A stretch of DNA of 36,705 nt from Vulcanimicrobiia bacterium. GTDB lineage: Bacteria; Vulcanimicrobiota; Vulcanimicrobiia; Eremiobacterales; Eremiobacteraceae. Position numbers and translations under genes: made by a program. The stretch lies in assembly GCA_025450855.1 (NCBI GenBank), contig JANWLL010000027.1, positions 1 through 36,705 on the forward strand, given 5' to 3'. Below, one piece after another: positions 15,945 to 24,004 of the stretch (within the stretch, counting starts at the first letter, position 1; each line of letters starts with the position of its first letter). The notes below the pieces were generated by a model. It was not told the origin of the DNA and ran no database searches. It saw only the letters and a list, made by a program, of their open reading frames with translations.

Positions 15945-17277
15945 CACGACGTCCGGTCCGGACGCGATCGAAAGCGTATTGTCCGGCGTCATCGCAGCGT
16001 CGACCGTCGACGAGACCGAAGTCCTCTTCGGCCGCTCCGAGGCGGCGCTGACCCGCTATACGCGGAACGAGATCCACGAGAACGTCATCGAAGGCGATGC
16101 GTCGCTCAGCATCCGAGCGGTGGTGGGCAAACGCGTCGGCGTCGCATCGACGAGCCGCCTGGACGACCGCGCGATCGCCGATACGCTCGCGCGCGCCGCC
16201 TCGATCGCGCGCCTGTCGCCCGAGGATCCGCTGTTCCCCGGCCTTCCGGAAACTGGCCCCGACCCTCGAGCGCTGGCCGGCGCCTACGATGCCCCCACGG
16301 CCGCGGCTTCACCGGACGCCCGCGCGGCTGCGGTCGCCCGGATCGCGGAGAAGATGCAGCATCATCAGCTCCACGCCGCCGGGTTTGTCGCCACTCGCTG
16401 CGACGCCGTCGCGATCGCGAACTCGAAAGGAACGCGCCGCTATTTCGAGTCGACCGACGCATCTGTGAACATCAAGGCGATCGGCGACGATTCATCAGGT
16501 TATGCCGAGGGCTTCGCGCGCTCGCTCGGACAGCTCGACTTCGACGCGCTCGCGGCGGTCGCGGCGAAGAAAGCGCTCGACGGTCACGATCCCGAACCGC
16601 TCCGTCCAGGCGCCTACACGGTCATTCTCGAGCCGCCGGCGTTTCGCGAGTTCCTCGGCTACCTATCGTGGGCCGGCTTCGGCGCGCAATCGCTCGACGA
16701 CGGCTCGTCTTTCCTCGCCGGCCGCATCGGCGACCAGGTGATGGGTACGAACGTCACCATCCGCGACGACTTCGCGCATCGGCTCAGCCCGGGCATTCCG
16801 ATCGACTTCGAAGGCGTCGCCCGGACGAGCGTGCCGATCATCGAGTCGGGCATCGCAAAAGGCGTCGTCTACGACTCGTACTACGCGCACAAGCTCGGAC
16901 ACGCGAACACCGGGCACGCGCTGCCTGCGCCCAACTCGGCAGGGCCGCTGCCGCTCAACATCGTCGTCGAACCGGGCTCCCGGAGCACCGCCGATCTCGT
17001 CCGCAGCGTCGAACACGGCGTGCTCGTGTCGCGCACGTGGTACATCAGGCTCGTCGATCAGAAGAAGATGCTCATAACGGGCATGACGCGCGACGGTGTG
17101 TTCCTCATCGAGCGCGGCGTCGTCACCCGCGGCCTGAAGAACATGCGCTTCAACGAATCGATCGTCGAAGCGCTCGGGCGATGCGAGCTCGCCGACGAGC
17201 AGGTCCGATCCGAGAACATGGTATTGCCGGCCGTTCGCATCAACGGCTTCCGCTTCACGAGCGCGACGACGTTCTGA
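15934..17277 (+). CDS. tldE: TldE/PmbA-type protease partner
   Basis: Non-metal-binding partner of TldD, 447 aa. It lacks HExxxH, as expected for TldE. Family features include an N-terminal LFGRSEAALTRYTRNEIHENV segment, a central VILEPPAFREFLGYLSW region, and the C-terminal TWYIRLVDQKKMLITGMTRDGVFLIERG region. ATG 15934 overlaps the tldD stop by 11 bases, so the two are coupled. Length and order match the usual tldD-tldE pair. Confidence 0.9.
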   Translation: MAIDTTSGPDAIESVLSGVIAASTVDETEVLFGRSEAALTRYTRNEIHENVIEGDASLSIRAVVGKRVGVASTSRLDDRAIADTLARAASIARLSPEDPLFPGLPETGPDPRALAGAYDAPTAAASPDARAAAVARIAEKMQHHQLHAAGFVATRCDAVAIANSKGTRRYFESTDASVNIKAIGDDSSGYAEGFARSLGQLDFDALAAVAAKKALDGHDPEPLRPGAYTVILEPPAFREFLGYLSWAGFGAQSLDDGSSFLAGRIGDQVMGTNVTIRDDFAHRLSPGIPIDFEGVARTSVPIIESGIAKGVVYDSYYAHKLGHANTGHALPAPNSAGPLPLNIVVEPGSRSTADLVRSVEHGVLVSRTWYIRLVDQKKMLITGMTRDGVFLIERGVVTRGLKNMRFNESIVEALGRCELADEQVRSENMVLPAVRINGFRFTSATTF

Positions 17278-17330
17278 ACGACATCATATGGCGTCGCGAA
17301 ATCCATCCGGAATCGTTTAACCTCTAGATA

Positions 17331-17385
17331 TCTGGGTACCCAGACTCTGATCGTCCCAGGTGAATCGTTAGGGAAGCAAACGATT
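17331..17385 (+). promoter_or_regulatory. Palindromes in the leader of the 17390 gene
   Basis: TCTGGGTACCCAGA (17331-17344) is a perfect 14-bp palindrome. AATCGTT (17363-17369) and AACGATT (17379-17385) can pair around a loop that contains the only Shine-Dalgarno-like AGGGA (17370-17374). AATCGTT also occurs at 17311. The second hairpin could gate ribosome access, and the first could be an operator. No function is established. Confidence 0.4.
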
Positions 17386-17389
17386 TCTG

Positions 17390-18667
17390 ATGCGTATTTC
17401 TGCGCTGTTCGCGTACTCATTCGTCGTTCTCGGCATGGTGACGAGCGGCTGCTCGCAAGGCACCGCGGTGGCTCCGGCGTCGACCCTGCAAGGTCTGACG
17501 GAGCTGCACGCGCGGCGCGGCGGGCCTGCCCCGAATCACGTCCTCACCTGGCTCATCCTCGACGCACCGGGCGGCCCGAATATCGATCCGTCGAAAGTGG
17601 TCCAGTGGGTGGACTACACGATGACGAAACAACCGACGTCGCAGATCGCCCATAGCCTCGGTATGAAGACGATAATGTACACCGATCCTAACCGGACGGG
17701 TCCCGGCGATCTTATGCACACGAACGACGAGTCGACGTACGCGCACGACTGCAGCAACAATCGCATCCAGGTGATCGGCAAAGACAAGCAGCTCATGAAC
17801 GTCTACTCCTCGCACTTGTGGAAGCTGTGGCCGAAAGCCGTCCAAGAGATGATCAGCTGGGATGGCGGCGGCGTGTACGACTACATCTTCGAGGACACGG
17901 CCGATTCGGTCGTGGGTGTGAAGTTGAGCGCCATCCCGTGCAACTTCGATCAGACGCGCTGGACGAACGAGACGAACGACCTCGACAGCACGCTCGGGTA
18001 TCCGATCATCTACAACGGTCTCGCCCACGTGCCGCCCGGAACCGCGAGCCCAGCGCCGGCTATCGGGTTGAATCCGACGAGCAGCGGCGGGATGGGCGAG
18101 GACTGCTACGTCGGCCGGACGCCGACGGGATACCATTACGTGCCGAACTGGCTGGCGATGGAGAACACCGAGCTGACGATGCTGGCCGAAGGCCGGACGT
18201 TCATCTGTCACGGCGACGCTCACGTGCAAGCATCGTCGAACGACGCGCTTCGCACGTACTTCTTCGCGTCGTTCCTGCTGACGTACGACGTCGCGAGTTC
18301 GGTCGTGAACACGGAGTTCTTGACGCCGTCACAAGTGACGATCATGCCGGAGACGCAGCTCGTGGCCGAACAGCCGCTCGTGCCGACGCCGTCGAGCATT
18401 GACGCGCTGGCGCAGCCCGGCGGCGTATACGGCAGGGAATATGCGACGTGCTATCTCGCGGGAGCATCGATCGGCCCGTGCGCCGTGGCTGTGAATCCGA
18501 ACAATCCGAAGGCGGTTCCGCCTCTGCCGTTCCCTTGGCCCGGCAAATACACGCACACGATGACGATGAACGGTGCGGGCGCCTACGACGGTGGAACGGT
18601 CAGGACGAACGGACCCGCGCCGCCCGCGAACATGAAGGGCGGAACGGCGGTCATCGCGTTTCCCTAG
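17390..18667 (+). CDS. Putative lipoprotein, possible glycoside-hydrolase-like TIM barrel
   Basis: Exported protein of 425 aa. A signal segment ends in TSGC (about residues 18-21), an acceptable lipobox. The body has several features of hypothetical glycosyl-hydrolase-like barrels: LGMKTIMYTDPN, an acidic strand end YDYIFEDTADS, YPIIYNG, and AMENTE followed by an aromatic, Phe-rich helix. I could not place it firmly in a family, so substrate and activity are unknown. It starts at ATG 17390. Its stop TAG shares the palindrome CTAG with the stop of the convergent gene. Confidence 0.7.
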   Translation: MRISALFAYSFVVLGMVTSGCSQGTAVAPASTLQGLTELHARRGGPAPNHVLTWLILDAPGGPNIDPSKVVQWVDYTMTKQPTSQIAHSLGMKTIMYTDPNRTGPGDLMHTNDESTYAHDCSNNRIQVIGKDKQLMNVYSSHLWKLWPKAVQEMISWDGGGVYDYIFEDTADSVVGVKLSAIPCNFDQTRWTNETNDLDSTLGYPIIYNGLAHVPPGTASPAPAIGLNPTSSGGMGEDCYVGRTPTGYHYVPNWLAMENTELTMLAEGRTFICHGDAHVQASSNDALRTYFFASFLLTYDVASSVVNTEFLTPSQVTIMPETQLVAEQPLVPTPSSIDALAQPGGVYGREYATCYLAGASIGPCAVAVNPNNPKAVPPLPFPWPGKYTHTMTMNGAGAYDGGTVRTNGPAPPANMKGGTAVIAFP

Positions 18668-19158
18668 GGAGACGGGGTGGGCATCGGTTTGCGCGGCTCG
18701 CTTGTCGGCAGGTAGACGGGTTCGCCACCGCCGATCCCGAGCGCTTTCGCGACGGCGAGCGCGTCATCGTCGAGTTGCGATGATCTCGTGCCGGTGGGGC
18801 AGCTGAGGTCGGGGCTGCGCTGCCCGCGCCACCACACGAACGCAGACGTGCCGAAGGAAGCGCTCTTCATGCACGGCGCGACTTGAAGCTTCGAGAGCGG
18901 CATGCCGCTCGCCGCATCGGCGAAGAATTTCGTCGCCAAGGATCTGTCGATCGTCGCCGTTGCGCGGCGTGCGCCCCAGAAGAACTCTACGTTGCCGGAG
19001 CGTTGCACGACGATCCGATAGCCCGCCGCGTTCGTCGAGCCGGTGTTGAGGATGACAGCCGCATCCTTCGGAACCGGGAGGTACGGCACGGGTGCGGCCG
19101 CCGAGGCCGCAGATGCCGCCGCGATCAACGCGGTCGCCGCGAGTAATGCCGTCTTCAT
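18664..19158 (-). CDS. Secreted protein of unknown function
   Basis: Protein of 164 aa with a clear Sec signal peptide (about residues 1-22, cleavage near ASA-AAPV). The mature part has two cysteines (in VAPCMK and LSCPTG) that could form a disulfide, and a Pro/Ser-rich C terminus. I recognise no domain. ATG 19158 is chosen because it opens the signal peptide and has GAGGAG upstream. The longer open frame runs back into the tRNA gene. It is convergent with, and overlaps by 4 bases, the lipoprotein gene. Confidence 0.75.
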   Translation of the reverse strand: MKTALLAATALIAAASAASAAAPVPYLPVPKDAAVILNTGSTNAAGYRIVVQRSGNVEFFWGARRATATIDRSLATKFFADAASGMPLSKLQVAPCMKSASFGTSAFVWWRGQRSPDLSCPTGTRSSQLDDDALAVAKALGIGGGEPVYLPTSEPRKPMPTPSP

Positions 19159-19192
19159 ATAGGTGAGAACGCTCCTCGCCCACGCGTTCGTT

Positions 19193-19222
19193 GCGCTTGC
19201 GAGAGGCGTTTTTCGCAAGCGC
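19193..19222. repeat. Inverted repeat upstream of tRNA-Leu
   Basis: GCGCTTGCGA (19193-19202) and TCGCAAGCGC (19213-19222) are perfect 10-bp arms around GAGGCGTTTT. It lies 20 bases before the tRNA and 35 bases before the start of the opposite-strand secreted protein. It could be a regulator site for either gene. Confidence 0.55.
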
Positions 19223-19242
19223 GGGAAAACCTCGCGTCCCTG

Positions 19243-19326
19243 GCCGAAGTGGCGAAACTGGCAGACGCGCAAGTTTCAGGTATTTGTGTCCGAAAGGACG
19301 TGCAGGTTCGAGTCCTGTCTTCGGCA
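19243..19326 (+). tRNA. tRNA-Leu (anticodon CAG)
   Basis: The acceptor stem GCCGAAG (19243-19249) pairs with CTTCGGC, with discriminator A at 19326. The D-arm is GCG...CGC. The anticodon stem CAAGT/ATTTG encloses loop TTCAGGT with anticodon CAG. A long class II variable arm (TCC-GAAA-GGA) and a T-arm with GGTTCGAGTCC follow. CCA is not encoded. It reads the CUG codon. The glutamate dehydrogenase gene starts 52 bases downstream with no terminator visible between them. Confidence 0.95.
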
Positions 19327-19378
19327 AGAAACGCGTCCCTTTCACCATGCCCCGCGCTGAAAATCACGAGGAGTTCGA

Positions 19379-20656
19379 ATGTCTTCCACCCTTGACCGGT
19401 CGGCAGTCCAGTCCGAGAAGAACGTCTGGCAGATGGCTCAGGCGCAGCTCGACGACGTCGCGAAGCTCATCGGCCTCGACGCGTCCGTCCATGCGTATCT
19501 ACGCGTTCCGAAGCGCGTGCTCACCGTGTCGGTCCCCTGCGAGATGGACGATCGCACGCTGCGCGTATTCGAGGGCTATCGCGTTCAGCACAATATGTCG
19601 CGCGGACCGGCGAAAGGCGGCATCCGGTTCCATCCGGACGTGTCGCTCGACGAAGTGAAGGCGCTCGCGATGTGGATGACGTGGAAGTGCTCGCTCGTCA
19701 ACATCCCGTTCGGCGGCGCGAAGGGCGGCGTTATCTGCGATCCCAAGTCGATGTCGATGCGCGAGCTCGAGAACATGACGCGCCGTTACACGACCGAGAT
19801 CTCGATCATCATAGGGCCAGAGAAAGACATCCCCGCACCGGACGTCTATACGACCCCGCAGATCATGGCATGGATCATGGACACGTACTCCATGCAGAAG
19901 GGCTACTCGATACCCGGCGTCGTCACCGGCAAACCGATCGCGATCGGCGGTTCGCTCGGCCGCGACAAAGCGACGGCGAGAGGATGCCTCGTCGTGGCCA
20001 ACGAGGCGATGGCGGAGATCGGGCGCAACATCAACGGTGCGACGGCCTCTATCCAGGGCTTCGGGAACGCCGGCATGCACTCGGCCGAGCTCTTCGCGGA
20101 GGCGGGCTACAAGATCGTCGCCGTCTCGGACAGCCGCGGCGGCGTGGGCAATCCGAAGGGGCTCGACGTCGGCAAGCTCATCGCGTTCAAGCAAGAGACC
20201 GGCAGCGTATCCGGTTTCTCCGGCGGCGACACGATGTCGAACAAAGAGATCCTCGAGTGCGAGTGCGACGTGCTCGTGCCCGCGGCGCTCGAAAAAGTCA
20301 TCACCGCGGAGAACGCGCCGCGAATCCGCGCGAAGATCATCGCCGAAGCGGCGAACGGGCCGACTCTGCCCGAAGCCGACGACATCCTCTTCGACCGCGG
20401 CATCATGGTGCTGCCCGACATCCTCGCGAACGCCGGCGGCGTGACGGTCTCGTACTTCGAGTGGGTGCAAGACCTGCAAGAGGACTTCTGGGATGAAGAC
20501 AAAGTCAACGAGCGGCTCAAGCGCAAGATGACGAAGGCCTTTAGCGAGACGCTCGAGCAGTCGAAGAAGCTCAAGGTCCACATGCGGCGCGCGGCCTACG
20601 TCGTCGCGGTCAGCCGGGTCGCGGAAGCGACGAAGCTGCGCGGCGTCTATCCGTAA
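19379..20656 (+). CDS. gdhA: Glutamate dehydrogenase (Glu/Leu/Phe/Val family)
   Basis: Dehydrogenase of 425 aa that interconverts glutamate and 2-oxoglutarate plus ammonia. Substrate and catalytic lysines lie in RGPAKGG (K79), TWKCSL (K103) and FGGAKGG (K115). The nucleotide-binding Rossmann motif is QGFGNAG. The length matches the hexameric catabolic-type enzymes (RocG/GudB-like). The D and S pattern near the coenzyme ribose (VSDSRGG) does not settle NAD versus NADP. ATG 19379 has GAGGAG upstream. It may be co-transcribed with the preceding tRNA. Confidence 0.93.
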   Translation: MSSTLDRSAVQSEKNVWQMAQAQLDDVAKLIGLDASVHAYLRVPKRVLTVSVPCEMDDRTLRVFEGYRVQHNMSRGPAKGGIRFHPDVSLDEVKALAMWMTWKCSLVNIPFGGAKGGVICDPKSMSMRELENMTRRYTTEISIIIGPEKDIPAPDVYTTPQIMAWIMDTYSMQKGYSIPGVVTGKPIAIGGSLGRDKATARGCLVVANEAMAEIGRNINGATASIQGFGNAGMHSAELFAEAGYKIVAVSDSRGGVGNPKGLDVGKLIAFKQETGSVSGFSGGDTMSNKEILECECDVLVPAALEKVITAENAPRIRAKIIAEAANGPTLPEADDILFDRGIMVLPDILANAGGVTVSYFEWVQDLQEDFWDEDKVNERLKRKMTKAFSETLEQSKKLKVHMRRAAYVVAVSRVAEATKLRGVYP

Positions 20657-20719
20657 CGGGTAGGGAAACACATCGGGCGGCGGCAAACTCTCACGCCCCC
20701 TGAGACGGAGGACCTGATC

Positions 20720-21628
20720 TTGGCCAGCAATCCAAGCATCGGCGTCGTCGGCGTGGGCCGGATGGGCGCGAATATCGCCCGCCGGTTGAAAGACGTCGGC
20801 TACCCGATCGCAGCGGTCCACGACATCCAGCCGGACTTGGCACGTTCGATCGCGGCCGAGTTCGGCGCGCAGGCATCGCCGACGCTCGCCGGCGTCACGT
20901 CGGCGTCCGATGTCGTCATCACGGTCGTGACCGACGACGCCGCGATGCGCCGCATCTACGCGCAAAGCGGCGACAGCCTTCTGCAGGGCGCGAACGGAAA
21001 GCTCTTCATCAACTGCGCGACGATATCGCCCGACGTTCACGTCGAGGTCGAGAGGCTCGTCGAAGCCGCCGACGGCCGGAGCCTCGAGGCGTGCATGGCG
21101 AGCTCGATCCCTCAGGCCCGTGACGGCTCGCTCTACCTCATGATCGGCGGTCGCAAGGATGCGTTCGAAAAGGCGCGTCCGATGCTCGAGCGCATGAGCA
21201 AGTCGCTCCGCTACGTCGGCGCGAGCGGTGAAGCGGCCAAGGTGAAAGCGCTCGTCAACATGGTCATGAACATCAACACCGCAGGTCTCGCCGAAGGCCT
21301 CGGCCTCGGTGATGCGCTCGGGCTCGATCTCGACATGCTGCGCGAGATATTCGCGCAGACCGGTGCGAACTCGCGCGTGCTCGAGACAGACGGCGCCGAC
21401 ATGCAGAACCGAGAACACGATTGCTATTTCTCGGCGGCGCACGCCGCGAAGGACTCGGGCATCGCGCTCGAGCTCGCGCGGTCGGCGGGTCTCGACCTGC
21501 CGCTCGCCGCCGCCACGAAGGGCCAGTTCGACGCGATGATCGGCCAAGGGCTGGGCGAACTCGACAAGTCCGGCGTCGCAGAATTGACGTTCAAATCCAG
21601 GCACGCTCCGACGCTCGCGCGCGCCTGA
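20720..21628 (+). CDS. NAD(P)-dependent beta-hydroxyacid dehydrogenase
   Basis: Oxidoreductase of 302 aa in the 3-hydroxyisobutyrate / 6-phosphogluconate dehydrogenase family. The N-terminal Rossmann motif is GVVGVGRMGANIARRL. The catalytic lysine region is GEAAKVKALVNMVMN, followed by the all-helical C-terminal domain with DSGIALELA. TTG 20720 has GGAGGA at 20707-20712. Substrate is not clear: tartronate semialdehyde, succinic semialdehyde (glyoxylate reductase type) and hydroxyisobutyrate are all possible. It probably shares a transcript with the DUF5069-like gene after it. Confidence 0.88.
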   Translation: MASNPSIGVVGVGRMGANIARRLKDVGYPIAAVHDIQPDLARSIAAEFGAQASPTLAGVTSASDVVITVVTDDAAMRRIYAQSGDSLLQGANGKLFINCATISPDVHVEVERLVEAADGRSLEACMASSIPQARDGSLYLMIGGRKDAFEKARPMLERMSKSLRYVGASGEAAKVKALVNMVMNINTAGLAEGLGLGDALGLDLDMLREIFAQTGANSRVLETDGADMQNREHDCYFSAAHAAKDSGIALELARSAGLDLPLAAATKGQFDAMIGQGLGELDKSGVAELTFKSRHAPTLARA

Positions 21629-21666
21629 TCGTACTCCGCTGCTCGCTAACCGAAAGGATCCACCCA

Positions 21667-22113
21667 ATGGCAACCGCAACCGAAAAACAAGTCGTCCCGT
21701 TCATCCCGTCGAGCGCGATGGGCCCGCTCGGCGTCGCCCACCTCCCGCGACTGTGGACGAAGCTGTCGCTCGGCAACGCCGGGGTTCTCGCCGAAGGGTG
21801 GGATTATTGCGGCCAGGGCTTCGACGACATGACGATCGGCGACCTCGGACTCGACAAGTCCAAGCTGCTCGACTTCGTCAAGAACAGCAAGCCGACGTAC
21901 GTGCAATTCGAAGAGTACGTCAAGGCGAACGGTAACACCGACGCCGCTACAGTCAAGAAGCACAACGACGCGGTGTTCGGATACAACCATGGCGACGACA
22001 CGTGCAAAGGGATCCGGGGAGCGACCGGATTGAAGGGTGACAGCGTCAAGGATGCCGTCACGCTCAACATGCTCGAGGATCTGCACGAGCTGCACACGCA
22101 GCTCGGCCGCTAG
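21667..22113 (+). CDS. DUF5069-like protein
   Basis: Protein of 148 aa that resembles the DUF5069 family in its AHLPRLWTKLSLG start, the acidic FDDMTIGDLGLDKSKLLDFVK middle and the conserved aromatic YVQFEEYV region. No catalytic motif is visible and no function is established for the family. ATG 21667 follows AAAGGA at 21653. The open frame extending upstream overlaps the dehydrogenase gene and is not supported. It ends 4 bases before the stop of the convergent hydrolase. Confidence 0.75.
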   Translation: MATATEKQVVPFIPSSAMGPLGVAHLPRLWTKLSLGNAGVLAEGWDYCGQGFDDMTIGDLGLDKSKLLDFVKNSKPTYVQFEEYVKANGNTDAATVKKHNDAVFGYNHGDDTCKGIRGATGLKGDSVKDAVTLNMLEDLHELHTQLGR

Positions 22114-22117
22114 GCGC

Positions 22118-22912
22118 TCACACTCCCAAGAAGGCCGCCACCTCCGTCGCGAACGCGTCGAACGCGGTGCGATGGAGGTTGTGGCCCTCGTCGGGAAACT
22201 CAGCGATGCGTACGTTCGCGCCGCCGCGCGCCTTCAGGTGCGCGACGTCATTTGTCGACATGACCGAGTCATCGGGTCCGGCTGCGAAGACGAGCAGCGG
22301 CTTCGGGTAATCGACGACCGCTTCGAGCAGGTTCCAACCACCTTCGTCGACGCGATTCTCCGATCCGAGACGTGCGATCGGCTCGGCCGCCATGTGCTCG
22401 ACCGCATGCAGCTTGCCTTCGACGTCGGTCGGATGCCAGGCGGCGAGCGCCGAGCGGATCGAGAGTTCACGCGCGGGTTTCGGGAGCGCGAACAGCGCCT
22501 GCGCATCGTCGAGGTAGTCGGCGTTCCACGTTCCCGGCAGCACGCGCAACACCGGGTCGATAGCGACGACGCGTTGAGCATCGTCGCGTTTGCCGGCGAG
22601 GATGACGACTGCTCCGCCCCACGAATGCCCGACGAGCGCGAACAAGTCCGACCCGAGCGATCGCGCGACGGCGTCGATATCCGCGACATGCGTTTCGAGC
22701 GTCATCGGGCCACGCGTGCCTGAAGCGTCACCATGCCCGCGCTGATCGTACGCCGCTATCCGGCAGCGCCCGTCGAGGCGCTGTCCTAGCCTGACCCACG
22801 CTTTGCGAGAACTCGTCATGCCGTGGACGCAGAGCACGATGGGTCCGCCCTCTCCCCATACCTCCAGGATAGTGCGGGCGCCGTCGTCGAGATCGATTTC
22901 AGTCGTGGCCAT
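22118..22912 (-). CDS. Alpha/beta hydrolase
   Basis: Hydrolase of 264 aa with a complete fold signature. The oxyanion motif HGMTSS (H30-G31), the nucleophile elbow GHSWGG (S97), an acid in the AGPDDSVM region and the catalytic histidine in DEGHNLH are all visible. RGHGDASG after strand 4 is typical of the esterase and C-C hydrolase groups. Substrate cannot be read. It is convergent with the DUF5069-like gene. Confidence 0.88.
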   Translation of the reverse strand: MATTEIDLDDGARTILEVWGEGGPIVLCVHGMTSSRKAWVRLGQRLDGRCRIAAYDQRGHGDASGTRGPMTLETHVADIDAVARSLGSDLFALVGHSWGGAVVILAGKRDDAQRVVAIDPVLRVLPGTWNADYLDDAQALFALPKPARELSIRSALAAWHPTDVEGKLHAVEHMAAEPIARLGSENRVDEGGWNLLEAVVDYPKPLLVFAAGPDDSVMSTNDVAHLKARGGANVRIAEFPDEGHNLHRTAFDAFATEVAAFLGV

Positions 22913-23003
22913 AGCCGCGGCGATTCTCGTGGCGGCGGTCTCTGTCCCGCGTCGCAGCGAAGGTTTGGCGGGTTGCGTCTTAAGGCAGTCCGAATGAGCC
23001 GCG

Positions 23004-23939
23004 ATGGATTTTGCCGACGACGTAAGGTCGGGCTTGAGCGCGCCGCAAAAGCGCCTTTTGCCGAAGTACCTCTACGACGACCTCGGGTCGGCGCTTTTCG
23101 ACGCGATCACGGCGCTTCCGGAATACTATCTGACGAACGCCGAGGCGGAGATCCTCCGTGACCACGCCGGTGAGATCATCGACGCGGTCGGCTACCCTGT
23201 CGAGCTCATCGAGCTCGGCAGCGGCAGTGCGGTGAAGACGCGTCACCTCATCGACGCCGCGTTCGTGCGCCAGCAGACGTTGCGTTTCTGCCCGATCGAC
23301 ATCTCCAGCGCCGCACTCGACGCGAGCGCGAAGGCATTGCGCCGGGAATATCCGCGCATCGTCGTCGACGGCATCAACGCCGAATATCTCAGCGGCATCG
23401 CGCGGCTCTCGCGCAACGGCGCGCGCTGCCGGCTCGCGCTCTTCCTCGGGTCGAATATCGGCAACTTCGAGCCCGACGAGGCACGCTCGACGCTCTCCGC
23501 CCTGCGGTCGGTGCTCGACCCCGGCGACGGGTTTCTCCTCGGCGCCGACCTGAAGAAAGACGCGCGAACGCTCGAAGCCGCGTACGACGACCCGACCGGC
23601 GTCACCGCGGCGTTCAGCCGCAACCTGCTCGGCAGGATCAATCGCGAGCTCGGCGGCCGGTTCGACTTGTCGACGTTCCAGCACACGGCGCGTTACAATG
23701 CGGCTGCGTCGAGGATCGAGATCCGCCTGGTCAGCACGATCGAACAAGATGTGGCGATCGACCATGTCGGCATCGTCGCGCACTTCGACGCGGGCGAGCC
23801 GATCTACACCGAGTCGTCATATAAGTTCGACGACGCATCGATCTCGTCGCTGGCAGTGGCTGCGGGATTCGCGGTGACAGGCCGCTGGACCGACGCATCC
23901 GAGCGCTTCGCGGACTATCTGCTGACGGCTCAGAGCTGA
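23004..23939 (+). CDS. egtD: L-histidine N-alpha-methyltransferase EgtD
   Basis: SAM-dependent methyltransferase of 311 aa that trimethylates histidine to hercynine, the first step of ergothioneine synthesis. Motifs seen are LPKYLYDDLGSALFDAI, PEYYLTNAEAEIL, the SAM site ELGSGSAVKTRHLI, FLGSNIGNFEP, and a C-terminal HTESSYKF-like YTESSYKF segment. No egtB is in the window, so it is a lone egtD here. The next gene upstream is on the opposite strand. EgtD is the best-supported member of this methyltransferase family, although dimethylhistidine-type relatives exist. Confidence 0.9.
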   Translation: MDFADDVRSGLSAPQKRLLPKYLYDDLGSALFDAITALPEYYLTNAEAEILRDHAGEIIDAVGYPVELIELGSGSAVKTRHLIDAAFVRQQTLRFCPIDISSAALDASAKALRREYPRIVVDGINAEYLSGIARLSRNGARCRLALFLGSNIGNFEPDEARSTLSALRSVLDPGDGFLLGADLKKDARTLEAAYDDPTGVTAAFSRNLLGRINRELGGRFDLSTFQHTARYNAAASRIEIRLVSTIEQDVAIDHVGIVAHFDAGEPIYTESSYKFDDASISSLAVAAGFAVTGRWTDASERFADYLLTAQS

Positions 23940-24004
23940 AAAAGTCGAGGTGGCTTAGGGCGCCTTCGCGAAAACGTCCTGACTCTTGAGGGGGGACGTT
24001 TCAT

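Noticed and set aside
19499-21679. Long 726-codon open frame on the - strand
   Set aside because: It is antisense to glutamate dehydrogenase and the hydroxyacid dehydrogenase, with the same Arg/Asp-rich composition and no motif.
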